Assembly: GCA_022822685.1 (NCBI GenBank)
Contig: JAJEAQ010000408.1
Coordinates: 1-10,057 of the forward strand
DNA from: Trichodesmium sp. jk18x7bins.61
GTDB taxonomy: Bacteria; Cyanobacteriota; Cyanobacteriia; Cyanobacteriales; Microcoleaceae
Length of the DNA stretch: 10,057 nt
Direction of reading: 5' to 3'
A model generated the notes under the pieces. It was not told the DNA's origin. It made no database searches and was given only the letters and a program-made list of their open reading frames with translations. A program made the position numbers and the translations under genes. This document shows, one piece after another, positions 8,256 to 10,057 of this stretch (position 1 is the first letter of the stretch; every line of letters begins with the position of its first letter).

Positions 8256-8480
8256 ATGGGAGTTATGATCCAAAGAGTTAATTTTTCTCAAATCAAAGTC
8301 AATGGGGAAATTGTCGGCAAAATTGGCAAGGGATTAAATATATTTGTTGGTATTGCAACAACTGATACAGAGGTAGAGATAGATTGGATGGTGCGTAAAT
8401 GTCTAGATATTCGATTATTTCCTGACCTAAATAGTGATAATAGCCGTTGGGAAAAGTCAGTCAAAGATATAGATGCTCTA
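8256..8480 (+). CDS. dtd: 5' exon of D-aminoacyl-tRNA deacylase, codons 1-75, interrupted by a group II intron
   Basis: Dtd hydrolyses D-amino acids (classically D-Tyr) and mischarged glycine from tRNA in the cytoplasm. The visible 75 residues match the N-terminal half: MIQRV near the start, VNGEIVGKIGKGLNIFVGIA, then DTEVEIDWMVRKCLDIRLFPD and SRWEKSVKDID. The family then continues with a strand leading into SQFTLYGD, the active-site segment. Here the frame instead runs into GTGCGACC at 8481, the 5' end of a group II intron, and reads unrelated sequence to a stop at 8574-8576. The break is exactly between codons, so splicing would rejoin the frame. The normal length is about 150 residues; the second exon, with the Gly-cisPro motif, would lie beyond the right edge. 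The ATG at 8265 (GGGAG just before it) is an alternative start closer to the usual N-terminus. The gene follows the GTPase gene by 117 bases and may be cotranscribed. Confidence 0.85.
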
Positions 8481-8495
8481 GTGCGACCTGTTCAT

Positions 8496-8513
8496 GTCGG
8501 CGACAGGCTCAAC
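8496..8513 (+). repeat. 18-bp repeat, copy 1 (also at 9907-9924)
   Basis: GTCGGCGACAGGCTCAAC occurs here, near the intron 5' end, and identically at 9907-9924 inside the reverse transcriptase remnant. The inner 14 bases also occur inverted at 9052-9065. A related CCGACAGGCTCAAAG lies at 9084-9098. Confidence 0.85.
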
Positions 8514-8855
8514 TGGTCAACTGAACTGAGGCATCAAGCCTCTCTGGGATTTCTACCCCAAACCCTTGTAGAGTAACCCGTCAAAGAACGGTACGTCACA
8601 TCCAAGTAGGCAACGAAAAAGATGGAATGCAGCCTAATAACCAAAGCTGATAGGAATTAATCAGTAGTCGAAGGAGAAATAGAAAGATAATCAGTGACTA
8701 AGTTATTGATTATTCATGTAGCTTTAGCTAAAACTGCGTCATATTCCAACAGGCCAAATTATCCCTGAGGGGCCTGAACCAAAAGGTAAGTGAGCGATTC
8801 TCAGATTCCTCTTTCCTTAGAATGTAGAAACAAAACTCTCACCGCAGAAAAGGGA

Positions 8856-8885
8856 ACCGTCCTTTTCTACGGGGGGGTGGCTCAA
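8856..8885 (+). repeat. 30-bp direct repeat, copy 1 (copy 2 at 9936-9965)
   Basis: The two copies differ at 2 of 30 positions. They share a 21-base identical core, TTCTACGGGGGGG followed by TGGCTCAA. Copy 2 lies in the disrupted part of the reverse transcriptase remnant. Confidence 0.85.
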
Positions 8886-8932
8886 ATATTTAAAGAACTT
8901 CAGTTGACACAACAGGGTAAGTCCGAAAGAGT

Positions 8933-8989
8933 CTGATAGAGTGGTCGAAATCTATCAGTAAGCCAAGAGGAATCTCGGCCGAATCCTCT
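8933..8989 (+). ncRNA. Pair of hairpins in group II intron domain I
   Basis: An 8-bp perfect stem (8933-8940 with 8951-8958) with a 10-base loop GTGGTCGAAA is followed at once by a stem of AGAGGA/TCCTCT (8966-8971 with 8984-8989) whose interior contains the palindrome TCGGCCGA. Perfect stems in a region without coding capacity point to RNA structure. Assignment to the EBS1-bearing part of domain I is an inference from position and from possible pairing with the dtd exon. Confidence 0.5.
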
Positions 8990-9018
8990 GTCGGATCAAA
9001 GATGAGAGAAAAAAACGT

Positions 9019-9038
9019 TTGAGCCACCTCGCCACATG
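9019..9038 (-). repeat. 20-bp inverted repeat arm (partner at 9884-9903)
   Basis: TTGAGCCACCTCGCCACATG here is the exact reverse complement of 9884-9903. An overlapping 18 bases, 9025-9042, are also the exact reverse complement of 9860-9877. The element is thus present once in this orientation and twice in the other. Confidence 0.85.
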
Positions 9039-9815
9039 AACAGGTCGCCACGTTGAGCCTGTCGCGCGAGCTAAAACAGGGAGCCGACAGGCTCAAAGCC
9101 ATCCTGTAATGAGATGGATCAAGGTTCTAAATTGGCCTTTGACCGTTCAGGGAGGCTCCAGGCTCAAAGTCATAGCAGACTTCTCTTGGAAGTTACACGA
9201 AAAAGAACTTGAATAGGAAACTAAACGAGGATATAGGTTAGATGTCAAATACGACAAAGGTCGTTCACCGGACAATTAACCGACTGGTAACAGATTAACT
9301 GGAAGCAAGTCAGGAAAATTGTTAAGAATCTAAGACCCATAATTTTTCAGGCCCAACAACTAGGTCAGTTTAAGCAGCTACTTTGACTGGAAAAACTGTT
9401 AATAAGAAGCCGTTCCCACCTCTGGGAACAGACAAATCACTCAGGTAAACACAGTCAGACAAACCGGGGGAATCGATAAAGAGGTAATAAATATCCCCGA
9501 ACAACGAGTGAAACTTGCCAATGAATGAGGAATGCCCACTAAAGCACTTCCTACAAAACGGGTATACATACCTAAACCCAACGGTAAGAAACGTCCCCTA
9601 GGAATACCCACCATAAAGGAGAGAATCCCACAAACAATAGTCAAAAACATACTAGAACCATCCTAGGAAACCGTATTTGAACCCAACTCCTACGGCTTTA
9701 GACCTGGTAGAAGTTGTCACGATGCCATAGAACAATGCTTCCTTAGGCTACAAAAAGGACGTGACACATGGGTTCTAGACGCAGCTCTAAAAGGATTCTT
9801 CGATTTTTAGCTGAG

Positions 9816-9863
9816 GCTACATGTTTTAGCTAAAACATGTAGCTTTAGCTAAAGCTACATGTT
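9816..9863. repeat. Two overlapping perfect palindromes sharing one arm
   Basis: 9816-9843 is a 28-bp perfect palindrome (GCTACATGTTTTAG and its mirror) and 9834-9863 a 30-bp perfect palindrome (AACATGTAGCTTTAG and its mirror). They share the CATGTAGC arm, so three GCTACATG-type arms alternate. A single 18-base copy of CATGTAGCTTTAGCTAAA is at 8715-8732 in the intron. The block sits right after the point where the reverse transcriptase homology breaks off. Confidence 0.9.
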
Positions 9864-9883
9864 CATGTGGCGAGGTGCCGGAA

Positions 9884-9903
9884 CATGTGGCGAGGTGGCT
9901 CAA
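9884..9903 (+). repeat. 20-bp inverted repeat arm (partner at 9019-9038)
   Basis: CATGTGGCGAGGTGGCTCAA, preceded by a partial second copy at 9860-9877. It lies within the block inserted in the reverse transcriptase remnant. Confidence 0.85.
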
Positions 9904-9906
9904 CAA

Positions 9907-9924
9907 GTCGGCGACAGGCTCAAC
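9907..9924 (+). repeat. 18-bp repeat, copy 2 (copy 1 at 8496-8513)
   Basis: Identical to the intron 5'-end sequence at 8496-8513, which is 1.4 kb upstream. It adjoins the GTGGCTCAA element at 9884-9903. Confidence 0.85.
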
Positions 9925-9935
9925 CATTTCAAGAA

Positions 9936-9965
9936 ACCATCCTATTCTACGGGGGGGTGGCTCAA
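9936..9965 (+). repeat. 30-bp direct repeat, copy 2 (copy 1 at 8856-8885)
   Basis: It contains the same run of seven G followed by TGGCTCAA as copy 1, with two differences in 30 bases. Reverse transcriptase homology resumes about 20 bases after it. Confidence 0.85.
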
Positions 9966-10057
9966 CACAATTAACACTCCAAAAAAGGAACTAATTGAAG
10001 GATAATTAAAAGCCGGATTTAGCCTCTTTCAGAGGAACTTCCCTAAGGACAAAGGGA

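Larger units (their letters stand above)
8481..10057 (+). mobile_element. Group II intron inserted in dtd, 5' portion, continues past the right edge
   Basis: It begins with GTGCGACC, matching the bacterial group II 5' consensus GUGYGAC, exactly where the dtd homology stops, and it encodes a group II reverse transcriptase remnant on the same strand. Intron RNA structure is visible: a hairpin with CTGATAGA (8933-8940) and TCTATCAG (8951-8958), then another with AGAGGA (8966-8971) and TCCTCT (8984-8989). TAGAGT at 8937-8942 (also at 8569-8574) can pair with the exon sequence GCTCTA at 8475-8480, with one G-U, as a candidate EBS1-IBS1. Domains V and VI and the 3' splice site are outside the window. 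Several short repeats sit inside, so the ribozyme fold may be altered. Insertion in the sense direction means splicing could in principle restore dtd mRNA. Confidence 0.82.
9242..10057 (+). pseudogene. Group II intron reverse transcriptase/maturase, multiply broken, cut by right edge
   Basis: Remnant of the LtrA-type intron-encoded protein that helps the intron splice and retrohome. From the ATG at 9242 pieces read MSNTTKVVHR, NWKQVRKIVKNLR (after a frameshift near 9296), then TGA at 9384, LEKLLIRSRSHL, a frameshift near 9415-9435, ITQVN and TGGIDKEVINIPEQRVKLA, TGA at 9526, then KALPTKRVYIPKPNGKKRPL and GIPTIKERIPQTIVKNILEP, TAG at 9664 (where Trp is expected), then NSYGFRPGRSCHDAIEQC and VLDAALKGFFDF with TAG at 9808. 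In the last motif the catalytic Asp expected in DADIKGFFD is Ala. Homology resumes near 9985 with KKELIEG, a TAA at 10003 in place of Trp, and LKAGF; the bases between hold inserted palindromes and repeats. The YADD motif and maturase domain X lie beyond the window. The protein cannot be made in active form. Confidence 0.9.

Noticed and set aside
8481..8576. C-terminal tail of dtd reading into LVRPVHVGDRLNW...
   Set aside because: This translation comes from the group II intron 5' end, not from dtd; the family continues with a different strand and SQFTLYGD.
8890..9102. Minus-strand 70-codon frame in the intron
   Set aside because: It covers intron RNA hairpins and GGCTCAA repeats and has no protein similarity.
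9441..9650. Minus-strand 69-codon frame
   Set aside because: It is antisense to the clearly recognisable reverse transcriptase remnant.

Overview
The window looks like chromosomal DNA of a filamentous, probably heterocyst-forming cyanobacterium. The DNA is AT-rich. Three exact HIP1 octamers (GCGATCGC at 688, 1196 and 8105) and heptameric tandem repeats of the STRR type are present, and the protein families are those of Nostocales. Two signal-transduction genes are riddled with stops and frameshifts and the spacers are long and full of small mobile elements. This fits a genome undergoing reduction, such as that of the Azolla symbiont 'Nostoc azollae'; that assignment is an inference.

Left third (1-3941, minus strand): two decayed histidine kinase genes of related architecture. 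The first to be read (3941 to 2554) is a response-regulator/histidine-kinase fusion with two in-frame stops and two frameshifts. The second (1569 to beyond the left edge) is a sensor/histidine-kinase with three in-frame stops and four frameshifts. A 112-bp MITE (2185-2296) and an STRR array lie between them.

Middle (3942-7064): one intact glycosyltransferase of the GT4/GT-B type (4610-5809, TTG start) sits between long non-coding spacers. The downstream spacer holds a second, 220-bp member of the same MITE family (6011-6230), a different 223-bp foldback element with a perfect 10-bp direct repeat on each side (6339-6561), and a 28-bp palindrome.

Right part (7065-10057, plus strand): an intact COG0523/CobW-type GTPase metallochaperone with a 27-residue His/Asp loop, followed by the first 75 codons of dtd (D-aminoacyl-tRNA deacylase). 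At exactly codon 75/76 the dtd reading frame meets GTGCGAC, the canonical 5' end of a bacterial group II intron, in the sense orientation. The intron runs off the right edge and carries a reverse transcriptase/maturase ORF starting near 9242 that is ruined by several stops and frameshifts and by an inserted block of palindromes. The intron also contains its own family of short repeats ending in GGCTCAA, in both orientations.

The most interesting system is this intron: a housekeeping tRNA-quality-control gene interrupted by an intron whose own maturase is dead. Either dtd is lost, or its mRNA is restored by splicing that depends on a maturase encoded elsewhere.
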